Below are positions 25,632-35,981 of a DNA stretch of 64,000 nt, one piece after another. Position numbers and translations under genes: made by a program. The stretch spans positions 1 to 64,000 of the forward strand of contig QHOS01000024.1 of the NCBI GenBank assembly GCA_003219415.1, written 5' to 3'. This DNA comes from Verrucomicrobiota bacterium. GTDB taxonomy: Bacteria > Verrucomicrobiota > Verrucomicrobiia > Chthoniobacterales > UBA10450. Under the pieces are notes generated by a model that was not told where the DNA came from, did no database searches, and saw only the letters and a program-made list of their open reading frames with translations. Within the stretch, counting starts at the first letter, position 1. Every line of letters begins with the position of its first letter.

Positions 25632-27773
25632 ATGAAATCCTCGTTTCTTTTCTTGTCATTCGTTTTCGCCGTGACGAGTCCAAGTCTTCCAGCGGCTGAA
25701 ACGAAAACTGTCGATGATTTTCGGACCGCGGCCGCGAAGGCCAACGCTGTCTTGACGATTCCCGATTGGGAGCAAACGCCGAAAGCCGTTGAGGCCATGA
25801 TGAACGACGCCATCGCGAAGGCGAACAAGGCACTGGATCAAATCGGCTCGCAAGATCGGAAAAAGGTCACGTTTAAGAGCACAGTCGTGGCACTTGATGA
25901 TCTCACTTACGAGGCAGGACTCGCGGCGAACAGGGCCACCATCATTAAAGAGACAAACACAAATCCAGAAATGCGCGCCGCTGGCGAGAACGCGGTAAAG
26001 GCCTTTCAGGATTGGGCTGTCGGCATCGATTACCGTGAGGACGTTTACAAGGCAATCAAGGCTTTCGCCGATACACATCCCAAGCTTTCGGGCGAGGACG
26101 AAAAACTGCTGAACGAAACGTTGCGTGATTATCGCCGTGCTGGCTTAGACCTTCCGCCCGATCAGCGCAAAGAAGTTGAGCAATTGCGGAAGGAATTATC
26201 CAAACTCGGGACTGATTTCGACACAAACATCGTGAAGGCCAACGCGCCGGTGATTTTCACAAAGCCCGATTTGGATGGACTGCCGGACAGCTTCTTCGCT
26301 TCACCCGGCATCCGGACAGGAGACGATGCCTACACAGTGATGGCAAATATCACATGGCAATTCAATACGGTCGAGGAAAACGCAAAGAGCGAAGAAACGC
26401 GCAAACAGCTTTATGTCATTCGCGAGACGCTCGCCAAAGAAGCAAACGTTCCTGTTCTCAATCAAATGCTTGCGCTTCGGAACAAGATCGCGCTGCGGCT
26501 CGGTTACAAATCGTGGGACGACTATCAGACTGAAGTCAAAATGGCCAAGAAAGGGGCGAACGCGGAGAAATACATTAGCGATCTGGTTACCGGAATTCAG
26601 CCCAAGTTTGAGAGTGAAATCGCAGAATTACAAAAGTTGAAGGCCGCCGAAACGAACGATCCGAACGCTGAGATCGAGGTGTGGGATTGGCGCTATTACG
26701 CTAACCAGCGGGACAAACAAAAATACGCCGTCGATAAGGAAGCGTTGCGCGCATATTTCCCGTTCCAAAAGGTGCTCGACGGCATGTTCAATATTTATCA
26801 GAGCATCTTTGGTCTTAAGTTTGAGAAGATCGCTGCGCCTTACAAATGGATCGACGATCTCCAGCTCTACATGGTGACCGATTCCTCCACCGGCGAGCCG
26901 CTCGGGATGTTTTATCTCGATATGTTTCCGCGCGAAGGAAAATTTAATCACTTCGCCCAATTCGAAATCATCAGTGGCAAACTGTTGCCGGACGGAAAAT
27001 ACCAGCGGCCAACTGTCGCCTTGCTTTGCAATTTTTCCCCTCCGGCAGCGGACAAGCCGTCTTTGATGACACACCAGGAAGTCGAAACTTTGTTCCACGA
27101 ATTCGGTCACGCGCTTCATTCGATTGTCACTCGCGCGAAGTACGGCCGTTTCGCCGGAACGCATGTGCCGGGGGATTTCGTAGAAGCGCCATCGCAGATG
27201 CTGCAGAATTGGGTCTGGGACAAGAAAGTGCTCGATACGTTTGCGGCCGATTACCGCGATCCATCGAAGAAAATTCCAGGGGAAATTATCAAAAAAATGA
27301 ATGACGCGAAGCTGGCGAATGCCGGTGTTCTTTATCGACGCCAGTTCGCCTTCGCATCGCTCGACCTCGAGTTGCACAATCAGCATGCTGAGGATATGCC
27401 CTTCGATTGTGTGGCCATTTCGAATCCGATCCTGGAAAAGGTCTTTCTCCCAATTGATCCGAGCACTACCTTCGTTTCCTACTTCGGCCACCTGAATGGC
27501 TATGACGCCGGTTACTACGGCTATGCATGGGCCGACGCCATCGCCGCAGACATGGCAACCGTTTTCGAAAAGGCAAAGGATGGCTACCTCGACAAGCAAG
27601 CGGGTATGAAGCTACGCCACGAAATCTATGAGCCGGGCGATTCGCGTGACGTCACCGTTTCCATCGAGAAGTTTCTCGGCCGCAAACAATCGATCCAGCC
27701 GTTCTTGAAAAAAATCGGCATTCCCCGAGAAAAAACGGAAGCGGTCAGCGGCTCATCGCAAAAAGGCCGCTAA
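25632..27773 (+). CDS. M3 family metallopeptidase, exported
   Basis: A 713-residue zinc peptidase of the thimet oligopeptidase / Dcp type. The zinc site is LFHEFGHALHS near residue 489, with the third ligand in VEAPSQMLQNWVWD. Also present are GYYGYAWADAIAADM and RHEIYEPGDSRD near the C-terminus. These enzymes cut short peptides. ATG 25632 begins a signal peptide (MKSSFLFLSFVFAVTSPSLPAAE); ORF start 25515 would hide it. Export suggests peptide breakdown in the periplasm, unlike cytoplasmic PrlC. It is followed by an exported M28 peptidase. Confidence 0.9.
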   Translation: MKSSFLFLSFVFAVTSPSLPAAETKTVDDFRTAAAKANAVLTIPDWEQTPKAVEAMMNDAIAKANKALDQIGSQDRKKVTFKSTVVALDDLTYEAGLAANRATIIKETNTNPEMRAAGENAVKAFQDWAVGIDYREDVYKAIKAFADTHPKLSGEDEKLLNETLRDYRRAGLDLPPDQRKEVEQLRKELSKLGTDFDTNIVKANAPVIFTKPDLDGLPDSFFASPGIRTGDDAYTVMANITWQFNTVEENAKSEETRKQLYVIRETLAKEANVPVLNQMLALRNKIALRLGYKSWDDYQTEVKMAKKGANAEKYISDLVTGIQPKFESEIAELQKLKAAETNDPNAEIEVWDWRYYANQRDKQKYAVDKEALRAYFPFQKVLDGMFNIYQSIFGLKFEKIAAPYKWIDDLQLYMVTDSSTGEPLGMFYLDMFPREGKFNHFAQFEIISGKLLPDGKYQRPTVALLCNFSPPAADKPSLMTHQEVETLFHEFGHALHSIVTRAKYGRFAGTHVPGDFVEAPSQMLQNWVWDKKVLDTFAADYRDPSKKIPGEIIKKMNDAKLANAGVLYRRQFAFASLDLELHNQHAEDMPFDCVAISNPILEKVFLPIDPSTTFVSYFGHLNGYDAGYYGYAWADAIAADMATVFEKAKDGYLDKQAGMKLRHEIYEPGDSRDVTVSIEKFLGRKQSIQPFLKKIGIPREKTEAVSGSSQKGR

Positions 27774-27866
27774 TACGTTCGGTCATCACCAAAACGAAGT
27801 GAGGAACCTCACAACGCCCGTATCGACAACATTGCGTTGCTTAAAGAGGGTCGTTACAGAGTGGAC

Positions 27867-29546
27867 ATGAAAATTTCGGGCTGGTTGATTGCGATTCCTC
27901 TTACCGCTGCGACTTCGCTTTTCGCTGTGGATGAATTGACGTTGCGTCTGGAACCGGCGTTGGAGGCGATTACGCCGGACGGTTTACTGGCGCACATTAA
28001 GGTTCTTGCGTCGGATGAATTCGAAGGACGCGCACCGGGGACAAAAGGCGAGGAACTTTCCGTTAATTACATAACGGATCAGTTCAGGAAAATCGGGTTG
28101 AAACCGGGAAGCCCGGACGGCAGTTACACGCAGGAGGTTCCGTTGGCTGGAATCAAAAGCGAACCACGAATGTCGTTCGCGGTACGCGATGGGACGATCG
28201 ATCTGAAGTACCCCGACGACTTCATTGCGTCCTCCGCGCGTCTTCAACCGGAAATTAAGATCAATAATTCGGAAGTCGTCTTCGTCGGGTACGGCGTCGT
28301 CGCACCGGAATACGGATGGGACGATTACAAGAATGTCGATGTTCGCGGCAAGACGCTGCTGATGCTGATTGGCGATCCACCGATTCCCGATCCCAAAGAT
28401 TCATCCAAACTCGATGAAAAAATGTTTAAAGGGAAAGCGATGACCTACTACGGTCGCTGGACTTACAAATACGAGATCGCAGCACAAAAAGGCGCTGCAG
28501 CCGCTGTGATCATCCACCAGACCGAGTCGGCTGGATACCCTTATTCCGTGGTAAGAACGAGTTGGGGCAAGGAGAATTACGAGATCGATTCGCCAAATAA
28601 GAACACGGACACCGTGGGAGCGCGCTCGTGGATGACGCTCGATGCCGCGAAGAAGTTGCTGGCCGCTTGCGGTCAGGATTTTGACGCGCTGAAGAAGTCG
28701 GCGATTACAAAAGAGTTCCGGCCGGAGGTGCTCGATACAAAGGCTAATATCGACATCAAGCAACAGCTTCGCTCCTTTAAATCGCACAACGTCATCGGCA
28801 AACTCGAGGGAAGCGATCCAAAGTTGCGCGACGAATATATCATTTACACGGCGCACTGGGACCACCTCGGACTTAATCACAATCTGCAAGGCGATCAGAT
28901 CTATAACGGCGCGGTCGATAACGCCTCCGGCGTCGCATCGCTTATCCAGCTCGCGTCGGCATTCGCAAAATTAAATCCGCCGCCGAAACGATCAGTTTTG
29001 TTCATGGCCACGACTGCTGAAGAAGCAGGATTGCTCGGCTCGAAATTTTACGCGCTTCGTCCGCTCTATCCGCTGGAAAAAACGCTGGCTGACATCAACA
29101 TCGACACCGTGAATCCCTGGGGCAAAACGCGCGACATCGAAGACCTGAGCAACAACAATTCAACGCTCGATGATCTGCTGACCGCTGCCGCTAAACGCAA
29201 CGGCCGAGTGACGCAACCGAACAGTCAGCCGGAGAAGGGCGGTTTCTATCGCGCCGATCATTTCGAATTTTCCAAGCGCGGCGTGCCCTCTCTCTACACT
29301 GGCGGCGGTAAGGATTTTATCGGGAAACCAGCAGACTTCGGCCAGCAACAGAAAGACGATTACATCGCGCACCACTATCATCAGGTCTCGGACCAAATTA
29401 ATCCAAACTGGGACCTCTCCGGCGCGGTGCAGGATATTCAACTTCTGTTCGAAGTTGGCTATCAGGTAGCGAACGGAGACAAACTTCCAGAGTGGAAACC
29501 TGAAAGCGAGTTTAAGGGGAAGCGAGATGAAATGTTAAAGAGGTGA
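27867..29546 (+). CDS. M28 family zinc peptidase, exported
   Basis: A 559-residue aminopeptidase-like protein. Following the signal peptide ([20 protein letters not shown]) is an M28 domain interrupted by a PA-like segment (about residues 120-260). Zinc ligands appear in [30 protein letters not shown] and NIDTVNPWG, with the late His in [10 protein letters not shown]. It likely removes N-terminal amino acids from peptides outside the cytoplasm. ATG 27867 gives the signal peptide. It follows the M3 peptidase by 93 bp and could complete peptide breakdown with it. Confidence 0.9.
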   Translation: MKISGWLIAIPLTAATSLFAVDELTLRLEPALEAITPDGLLAHIKVLASDEFEGRAPGTKGEELSVNYITDQFRKIGLKPGSPDGSYTQEVPLAGIKSEPRMSFAVRDGTIDLKYPDDFIASSARLQPEIKINNSEVVFVGYGVVAPEYGWDDYKNVDVRGKTLLMLIGDPPIPDPKDSSKLDEKMFKGKAMTYYGRWTYKYEIAAQKGAAAAVIIHQTESAGYPYSVVRTSWGKENYEIDSPNKNTDTVGARSWMTLDAAKKLLAACGQDFDALKKSAITKEFRPEVLDTKANIDIKQQLRSFKSHNVIGKLEGSDPKLRDEYIIYTAHWDHLGLNHNLQGDQIYNGAVDNASGVASLIQLASAFAKLNPPPKRSVLFMATTAEEAGLLGSKFYALRPLYPLEKTLADINIDTVNPWGKTRDIEDLSNNNSTLDDLLTAAAKRNGRVTQPNSQPEKGGFYRADHFEFSKRGVPSLYTGGGKDFIGKPADFGQQQKDDYIAHHYHQVSDQINPNWDLSGAVQDIQLLFEVGYQVANGDKLPEWKPESEFKGKRDEMLKR

Positions 29547-29626
29547 TGTTACCGAGCAATGTGAGAACTGAGTTGCATTGCAGCGCATCTGATGGTTGAA
29601 TCCGAACTCGCGAATTTAAAAATCGA

Positions 29627-29731
29627 ATGGGCTCTCTCAAGAAAAGACGAAAAGCGAAAATTGCGAAGCATAAGCGCCGCAAGCGCATGAAGGCGAATCG
29701 GCATAAGAAACGGCTCCGATATAAAGCGTAA
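29627..29731 (+). CDS. Very small basic protein (34 aa), AURKAIP1/COX24-like
   Basis: An ORF missed by the track encodes MGSLKKRRKAKIAKHKRR... to RYKA, 34 residues, about two thirds Lys, Arg or His. It matches the short bacterial AURKAIP1/COX24-domain proteins (SLKKRRKxKIxKHKRRKR pattern) believed to attach to ribosomes. CGAATCGG-like basic codons run to a clean TAA. It stands alone between the M28 peptidase and a TPR gene. Assignment is by pattern memory; the ORF could not be checked by search. Confidence 0.75.
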   Translation: MGSLKKRRKAKIAKHKRRKRMKANRHKKRLRYKA

Positions 29732-29857
29732 CAGGAGTTTGTCGCGAGGCTATAACGGGCCTGCCGCCCGCATCCATGAGAAGCACAGCCAGCACGGTCG
29801 CCTCTACAGGTTAGGGTAAGGTTTGCGGAGGCTGTGCCCAAAGCTACCATTTAAGAT

Positions 29858-31681
29858 GTGAGGAGGCCCAAAAAGCGGAGCGTTTCGCTGCGCCGGTGGT
29901 TTTTCATTGCGTTCGCTTTTCTCATTAGCGCGAGTGCAGCGGTCGCTCGAACGCCGAAATCTTCATCGGCGGCACCAAAAAAGACTGGTCGCCAGGACGA
30001 TTCGCTCTATGCCAAGCCGGCTGCCGATCTTGCCCTGCGTTCGGAAGGCGCACATAAAGCGGATGCGCTGATCCATTTTGTCGAGGGAATGTCATTCGAA
30101 GAAAATGGCGAGATGGATCGTGCGCTGGAGGCGTATCGCAAAGTGCTAAATGTCGATCCCGGCCAATCGCAACTCGCTTCGCGCGTTGCGGCTTTGCTGA
30201 TAGAGCAGGATGATTTTCCGCAGGCGATTGACGTGTTGAAAGATGCAATCAAGGCAAACCCGAAAGATGCAGACCCGTATCAACAACTCGCATTCATTTA
30301 TGCGAAATATCTTAAGAAAACCGATCAGGCTATCGATTATGCCAATCGGGCAGTTACCCTCAATCCCGGGGACATCGAAGGTTACCAGCGCCTCGTGGAA
30401 ATCGAAGTTGCGGCCGGGCAAGAGAAAAAGGCGCTGGAAGTTCTGGATCGTGCCACAAAGGTTCGCAGCAACGACGCCAACTTCTGGATGCGTCTGGGCA
30501 AACTTTACGTGGCCATTCTTTTCAAGTCCGATTCACAGCCGAAGCCTGACGAACTGAAAAGGACCAACGAAATTTTCAAAAAGGCAGCCGAACACGCCGG
30601 CGATGATCCTGCGATTCTAAAAGATGTCGCCGATTACTATGCAGCCTCGCAGCAATTGAAAGACGCAATTCCGCTTTATCTGCACGTTCTCGAGTTGCAA
30701 CCGGACGATGCAAATGCGCGAGAGAAACTGGCGACTGGTTTTATCCTTACGAATCAGCGCGGTAAGGCAGTTGAGATGCTCGAGCAAATCATCAAAGAGC
30801 ATCCTGAAAAGTACCAAACCTACGATTTATTAGCGCAGGTGCTGGATGATGAAGCACGATCGCTCCAACGCGCCAAAAGAGTTGACGAAGCAAAAGCGAT
30901 CTTTGCGAAAGTGGCCGCAAATTATGAGCAAAGCCTGCTGATTAATCCAAATCACGTGGGCACATACTTGCATCTGGCGGAACTGCTGCTTGGCCCTTTA
31001 AAAGATGCCGATCGCGGGGTCAGATTGCTGACAGAAGCCCGGCGTCGATTTACGGGGGCGCCGGAGATCGTTTACTATCTGGCCATTGCCCAAAGCGAGG
31101 CGAAACAGACCCAGCAGGCCGTGGCGACCTTTGAGGAGGCACTCCGCGAAGCGCAACTCGACCAGGGCAATGACATGGTAAATGCCAAGTTCTATTTCAA
31201 CTATGGCGCGACAGCAGAGCAGGCCGGCCTGTACCAAAAGGCAGCTGATCTTCTTCGCAAATCGATCGCTCTAGATCCGGCGAACTCTGCGGAAGCCTGC
31301 AATTATCTCGGCTACATGTGGGCCGATCACAACATGAACCTGGACGAAGCCGAAACGATGATTAACCGCGCGCTCGAGATAGAACCTAATAACGCTTCTT
31401 ACCTCGACAGCCTCGGTTGGGTTGAGTACCGAAAAGGCAAACCTGATCAAGCTTTGAGCAACCTGCTCCGTGCTGCAAAAACTGCCGACCACGATGACCC
31501 AGTTATCTTTGAGCACATTGGCGACGCCTATTTCAAATTGAATCGCCTTTCGGAAGCGCTGGAATCCTGGCAAAAAGCGCTGGCGCTCGATCCAAAAAAT
31601 AAGAACCTGGCGAACAAGATCGAAAGGACGAAGGCGCCCATTGGCAACGGTCCTCCAACAAAGACAAATCCAACCCAGTGA
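29858..31681 (+). CDS. Exported TPR-repeat protein
   Basis: A 607-residue protein with a signal peptide or anchor (RRWFFIAFAFLISASAAVA) and at least ten tetratricopeptide repeats from residue 60 on, for example ALEAYRKVLNVDPGQSQLA, AIDYANRAVTLNPGDIEGY and ALESWQKALALDPKNKNLA. TPR arrays are protein-binding scaffolds; the partner is unknown. The start is GTG 29858. Its TGA overlaps the GTG of the AI-2E transporter gene by GTGA, so the two are coupled. Confidence 0.85.
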   Translation: MRRPKKRSVSLRRWFFIAFAFLISASAAVARTPKSSSAAPKKTGRQDDSLYAKPAADLALRSEGAHKADALIHFVEGMSFEENGEMDRALEAYRKVLNVDPGQSQLASRVAALLIEQDDFPQAIDVLKDAIKANPKDADPYQQLAFIYAKYLKKTDQAIDYANRAVTLNPGDIEGYQRLVEIEVAAGQEKKALEVLDRATKVRSNDANFWMRLGKLYVAILFKSDSQPKPDELKRTNEIFKKAAEHAGDDPAILKDVADYYAASQQLKDAIPLYLHVLELQPDDANAREKLATGFILTNQRGKAVEMLEQIIKEHPEKYQTYDLLAQVLDDEARSLQRAKRVDEAKAIFAKVAANYEQSLLINPNHVGTYLHLAELLLGPLKDADRGVRLLTEARRRFTGAPEIVYYLAIAQSEAKQTQQAVATFEEALREAQLDQGNDMVNAKFYFNYGATAEQAGLYQKAADLLRKSIALDPANSAEACNYLGYMWADHNMNLDEAETMINRALEIEPNNASYLDSLGWVEYRKGKPDQALSNLLRAAKTADHDDPVIFEHIGDAYFKLNRLSEALESWQKALALDPKNKNLANKIERTKAPIGNGPPTKTNPTQ

Positions 31682-33072
31682 CCCCCGACGTTCTCGCGAC
31701 GAACATAAGCGGTTATCCTACGCCGTGGCAGCGCAAGGTGATGTGGGCGGCTCTCACAGCCTTCTGTGTGGTTCTTCTCATCGTGATTATCGGCACGATG
31801 ATTTGGGCCAGCGCTAATGTCATTAGTTTCCTCCAACCGATCCTGATCCCAGTGGCCATCGCGGTTATTCTGACTTATCTGCTGGACCCGCTGGTGACAA
31901 AAATGTCTCGCGGGACGCTCAGTCGCACCAAGGCGGTGGCTCTTCTTTTTGCCATTGCCTTTTTTGCTCTCGGTGGATTGGCCGCGTGGCTCGTCCCGAC
32001 CATCTCAATACAAAGCGCGAATTTCGCAAAGCAAGTTCCTGCTTATACCGAGCGAGCCCGCGACTACATTGTGGATCTAATCTATCGATTCGATCAGACA
32101 TTCGGATTCCTCGGTAGTGGCCGTACGAAATCTGCATCGACAAGTTTTACCAACTGGCTCGTCGGACCGGCGCCCTCTCCTTCTCCTCATGCGCAACCGA
32201 CTGTCTCTCCTACACCTAAAGCTTTCGAGACGACCCCCGCTGCTGAAGCAATCGCGCCGAGCCCGCCAAAGCTGACCACTGCCGAACGCCAGCGCATCCA
32301 GGCGTACGTGGAAAAACAGATGCCTAATTTGCAGCAGGCACTTCCGACACTGATGGAAAAGTTCTGGGATATCCTTAAGAAAAGCATCGGTGGCTTTCTT
32401 GGTGTCACAGGATTTTTGCTCAGCCTAATCCTGGTGCCCATCTACCTTTTTTTTCTGTTGAACGAAAGGCCGCGGATTGAAGCGCACTGGAGAGAATATT
32501 TGCCTTTACGCGCGTCGCCCCTCAGAGACGAAGTCGCGGAGCTCTTGTCAGAAATCAACAGCTACGTCACCGCGTATTTTCGAGGGCAACTACTGGTGTG
32601 TCTGGTTGATGGGATCCTCATCGGCACAACGCTGACGATATTCCCCGGTCTCAATTTTGCGCCGGTGATTGGTGCACTCGTTGTCGTGCTGACCATGATT
32701 CCCTACATCGGGATCATCATCTGCTGGGTGCCGGCAGTTCTGATTGCAGCTTTCCAATGGGGCGACTGGACGCATCCTCTAATTGTGACTGGCATTTTCA
32801 TCATTGTTCAAAATCTCGAAGGCATATTTTACGCCCCGCGAATTGTTGGGAATTACGTTGGGTTGCATCCAATGACGGTGATCGTGTCGATCTTTGTCTG
32901 GGGTTTGATCATTGGCGGGATAATCGGTCCCCTTCTTGCCGTCCCGCTTACAGCCACCGTAAAGGTGTTATTGGGACGATATGTTTGGAGCCGGCGTTTG
33001 AGGGAGAAGATCGAGGACTCGGTGAAATCAATTCCTGTAGTTGAAGAGCCAGAGGTAGCCACGCGCTCTTAG
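31678..33072 (+). CDS. AI-2E family transporter (PerM-like) with Pro-rich insert
   Basis: A 464-residue membrane protein of the AI-2E/PerM family: ANVISFLQPILIPVAIAVILTYLLDPLV near the N-terminus, PIYLFFLLNERPRI, YFRGQLLVCLVDGI, and PYIGIIICWVPAVLIA with HPMTVIVSIFVWG in the C-terminal half. Members export autoinducer-2 or act as Na+/H+ antiporters; the substrate is unknown. Residues about 163-197 form an insert of Pro, Ser and Thr (PAPSPSPHAQP...) before a periplasmic-type segment, which makes it about 100 residues longer than usual. GTG start coupled to the TPR gene. Confidence 0.88.
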   Translation: MTPDVLATNISGYPTPWQRKVMWAALTAFCVVLLIVIIGTMIWASANVISFLQPILIPVAIAVILTYLLDPLVTKMSRGTLSRTKAVALLFAIAFFALGGLAAWLVPTISIQSANFAKQVPAYTERARDYIVDLIYRFDQTFGFLGSGRTKSASTSFTNWLVGPAPSPSPHAQPTVSPTPKAFETTPAAEAIAPSPPKLTTAERQRIQAYVEKQMPNLQQALPTLMEKFWDILKKSIGGFLGVTGFLLSLILVPIYLFFLLNERPRIEAHWREYLPLRASPLRDEVAELLSEINSYVTAYFRGQLLVCLVDGILIGTTLTIFPGLNFAPVIGALVVVLTMIPYIGIIICWVPAVLIAAFQWGDWTHPLIVTGIFIIVQNLEGIFYAPRIVGNYVGLHPMTVIVSIFVWGLIIGGIIGPLLAVPLTATVKVLLGRYVWSRRLREKIEDSVKSIPVVEEPEVATRS

Positions 33073-33136
33073 CCTCGGCAGCGGGCACGGGTGTGATGGA
33101 TTAGAACAAGCGGATCGTTGCGCCCCCAGACACGAC

Positions 33137-34984
33137 ATGAAAATCGCGGAGCGAGCCGAAGAGGCTGGATATAGAAGAATCGGCCAATCTCTCTTTGGTC
33201 TTGAATCCTTCTTCCGACGACAGCTCTGGCCAGCTCGTGTCGCTCTTGTAGCTGCTGGATTGGCAATTGCCATTGTACTTGGCACTCTTTTTCTCAGGTA
33301 CGGCTTGAAACTCTATGAAGACTGGCGCCAAACCCGCTTGCTACACGAAGCCGCTTCGATGTTGCAGCAGGGAAGATTTAGCGAAGCAACGCAGACCGCG
33401 CGAGAACTCTTGGCACAACATCCCAATTCTTTGCCGGCCCTCTATGTATTAGCTGAGGCAGCGGAGAAACAGAATCTCGAAGAAGCCATTTCATGGCGCG
33501 AACAAATCGTGCGCCTGCGCCCAAAAGATCCGGACAATCAGCTTAATCTCGTTTCCGCGGCACTGCGTTTTGGAAAGCTCGATCTTGCTCGAAAGGCGCT
33601 CGATCAGATTCCCGCCGGTGATCGTGACAGGGCTGCGTTTCACGTTGTTGCAGGCTGGTTGGCTTGCGCCGAAGGAAACTTTGCCGAACAAGAAGAACAA
33701 TTTGCCGTTGCCGTAAAAAAAGAACCTAAGAATGATCTCTACCAGTTCAATCTCGCAGCGCTGCAAATCCACGATGCACAAAAGAACGCGAACGCCCGCG
33801 AAAATCTCGAGCGACTCAGCAAGCTCGCGCCCTATCGGACCGGCGCGCTGCGCGCTTTGCTTAATGATGCTGTGGCACGCAATGACCTGTTAGTGGGGGA
33901 TAACTTCGCGCAACAGCTCCAAATGTCGCAGGAGGTCACCTTCGGCGATTATCTTCTCTGCCTGAATTTTTATCGAAAGCTCGATGAGAAAAAATTCCAT
34001 CTACTGCTGGAACGCGTAAAACCTTTTGCCGCAAAGAATCCATCCGATCTCGCATCGCTTATGAGATGGATGAACGAAAATGGACTTGCTGGAGAGGTTG
34101 CCAAGTGGATCGAGAAGCTTCCGGCCGAGAAACTGACTGCACCGCCCGCCGCTGTTGCGGTGGCAGACGCTTACGCCAATGCGAAAAATTGGGTGCGTTT
34201 GAAACGATGGACTCGCAAGGGAATGTGGGGCGAATCCGATTACCTGCGCCTTGCATATCAGGCAATTGCCACGCGTCAATCACGACAAGATGGTGTGGAC
34301 AGAGAATACCATGCGCTTTGGCGCGCCGCAGAACAATCGACACACGACCAGCCCGAGCGCGAAGTTGTCCTCGCGCGTCTCGCTTCGAAATGGAATCTGG
34401 AGAAAGAATCCGAACAATTGTGGCTGCGCGTCGCAGAAGATCCCCCCATGCGACGCGAGGCGCTGGACGCGCTTCGCCGGCTTTATCGCAAGACCAACGA
34501 CACCGAAAAACTTTACGATGTTCTCCAGCGTCTACACGATAGCTCTCCAAACGAAGCGCCGATCACGGCGGATCTGGCGCGACTAGGCCTGAACCTCGAG
34601 CGAAACGTAGAACGCTCGCATGAACTCGCGAAAGAGGCCCATGACCGCGCGCCGAACGAGGTCAACTGCGCCGTGACTTATGCGTTCTCTCTGTATCGCC
34701 TTGGCCGAAACCCGGAGGGCCTTGCAACTATTCAAGGATTGTCAGCAGACCAATTACGCGACCCGCACGCAGCAGTTTACGCGGCGCTATTGCTGGCCGA
34801 CGCAGGCCAAATCGACACCGCAAAGGATTACGTGACCGCTGCGGACGACGAGATTTATCCGGAAGAAAAATTAGTGCTCGACGAGGCGAAAGCAAAAATC
34901 GCCAGAGTATCTGCAGCTCCGCCGCCAGCAGTTTCACCAGTTTTTGCCCAACCGAGTCCAATGCCAGCGGCTTCGCCACGTTGA
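33137..34984 (+). CDS. Membrane-anchored TPR protein
   Basis: A 615-residue protein with a cytoplasmic N-terminal stretch (residues 1-32), one membrane helix (ARVALVAAGLAIAIVLGTLFL, about 33-55) and long periplasmic TPR-like repeats (LLHEAASMLQQGRFSEATQTARELL, LARKALDQIPAGDRDRAAFHVVAGWL). The C-terminus is a Pro-rich tail (SAAPPPAVSPVFAQPSPMPAASPR). It fits a scaffold that organises envelope proteins. It is 64 bp after the transporter and transcribed the same way. I recognise no specific family. Confidence 0.8.
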   Translation: MKIAERAEEAGYRRIGQSLFGLESFFRRQLWPARVALVAAGLAIAIVLGTLFLRYGLKLYEDWRQTRLLHEAASMLQQGRFSEATQTARELLAQHPNSLPALYVLAEAAEKQNLEEAISWREQIVRLRPKDPDNQLNLVSAALRFGKLDLARKALDQIPAGDRDRAAFHVVAGWLACAEGNFAEQEEQFAVAVKKEPKNDLYQFNLAALQIHDAQKNANARENLERLSKLAPYRTGALRALLNDAVARNDLLVGDNFAQQLQMSQEVTFGDYLLCLNFYRKLDEKKFHLLLERVKPFAAKNPSDLASLMRWMNENGLAGEVAKWIEKLPAEKLTAPPAAVAVADAYANAKNWVRLKRWTRKGMWGESDYLRLAYQAIATRQSRQDGVDREYHALWRAAEQSTHDQPEREVVLARLASKWNLEKESEQLWLRVAEDPPMRREALDALRRLYRKTNDTEKLYDVLQRLHDSSPNEAPITADLARLGLNLERNVERSHELAKEAHDRAPNEVNCAVTYAFSLYRLGRNPEGLATIQGLSADQLRDPHAAVYAALLLADAGQIDTAKDYVTAADDEIYPEEKLVLDEAKAKIARVSAAPPPAVSPVFAQPSPMPAASPR

Positions 34985-35019
34985 ACGTTAAGTTCGATCC
35001 ATTGTAACGTTGTAACGAA

Positions 35020-35850
35020 TCACACGGGCTTGCCCTGCGCCTTTTCCTCTCTCGCGATCGCCCTTGTCCAATGCGCAATATCCTTGGCATTCATATGGAC
35101 ACGTTGCTGCAGTCTCGCATCGCGAAATCCCCGCTCGTGAATGTCCATGAGATATTGCTTTCGCGAAAGCAGCGTGCCGCGACAAATGCGGTCAGCTCCG
35201 GCAGTGCGCTTCTCGTTTTGCAACCGCCCAATCAAATCGTCCATGATTGCGGCGGGAATTTTATCGCGCTCGCTCGGATAAATGTAACCGAACAACACCA
35301 AATGACTGAGCAACACTGGCCAGTCCGGACCGAAGCGACGAACCAGGTGCGCCCAGTCGAGTTTCTCTGCGCAACTTTGAAGGATGTGCGCAATGTCGGC
35401 GCCGTCGAACCGTTCGCGTTCCATAATGTACGCCTTCATCCAAATCATTTCCTCTGGCGCACAAAGCTTCACCGACAAGCCAAGGAACTCGTGACCATGC
35501 GCCCGCTCGAACCATGAGTCATCCACTTCGCACAATCCGTTTCCGGCGCGAAAAATCATATCAACATGATCGCGGCCGCGGCTGGCTTTGGCGAGCCAAT
35601 GCGGAAAAGTCTTTTTCGTCTTGTAGCCCGCGCGCTTAAGTGCGTCGAGGGCCAAATCGACATGCTGCGGTCGCAAGTATAGATCGAAGTCTTTTGTCTG
35701 ACGCGAGACGCCTGCGTAAACTTCCACTACGTAAGCGCCGCCGATCAAAAACGGAATGTCCGTATCCTGCAATGCGACCACTGATCTGCGATGAAGGCGA
35801 TCGCTTTTGTCTTTCCTTCTCTTAGCTGCTGCCCTCGTTGGCGTCATCAC
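35020..35850 (-). CDS. Nucleotidyltransferase-fold protein
   Basis: A 276-residue protein with the NTase signature FLIGGAYVVEVYAGVSRQTKDFDLYL (the GG and the D-x-D pair) near residues 35-60. The Asp-x-Asp and a later acidic residue (RDHVDMIF) would bind metal. After it come KLCAPEEMIWMKAYIMERERFDGADI and a basic C-terminus. It is like the nucleotidyltransferase of AbiEii or similar families, often a toxin or transferase of NMP. No antitoxin-like gene sits beside it, so a toxin-antitoxin role is not supported here. Confidence 0.75.
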   Translation of the reverse strand: MMTPTRAAAKRRKDKSDRLHRRSVVALQDTDIPFLIGGAYVVEVYAGVSRQTKDFDLYLRPQHVDLALDALKRAGYKTKKTFPHWLAKASRGRDHVDMIFRAGNGLCEVDDSWFERAHGHEFLGLSVKLCAPEEMIWMKAYIMERERFDGADIAHILQSCAEKLDWAHLVRRFGPDWPVLLSHLVLFGYIYPSERDKIPAAIMDDLIGRLQNEKRTAGADRICRGTLLSRKQYLMDIHERGFRDARLQQRVHMNAKDIAHWTRAIAREEKAQGKPV

Positions 35851-35981
35851 CCATCATAACGCAACTAAAGCGCGTGACACGCGCATGGAGGAGTAAGTTC
35901 CCGCGAACCCGTTCAAGGCTTCGCAACGCTTTCCTGCTCCGAAACGTCCATTGAAGCGAGCGATTACGTTTCTCAAAGAGA

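Noticed and set aside
26628-27599. 323-residue minus-strand ORF inside the M3 peptidase
   Set aside because: It is antisense to the zinc-site region of a clear enzyme and its sequence has no recognisable domain.
35020-35850. Possible toxin-antitoxin locus
   Set aside because: The nucleotidyltransferase has no small partner gene with a fitting start on either side, so only the enzyme fold is claimed.
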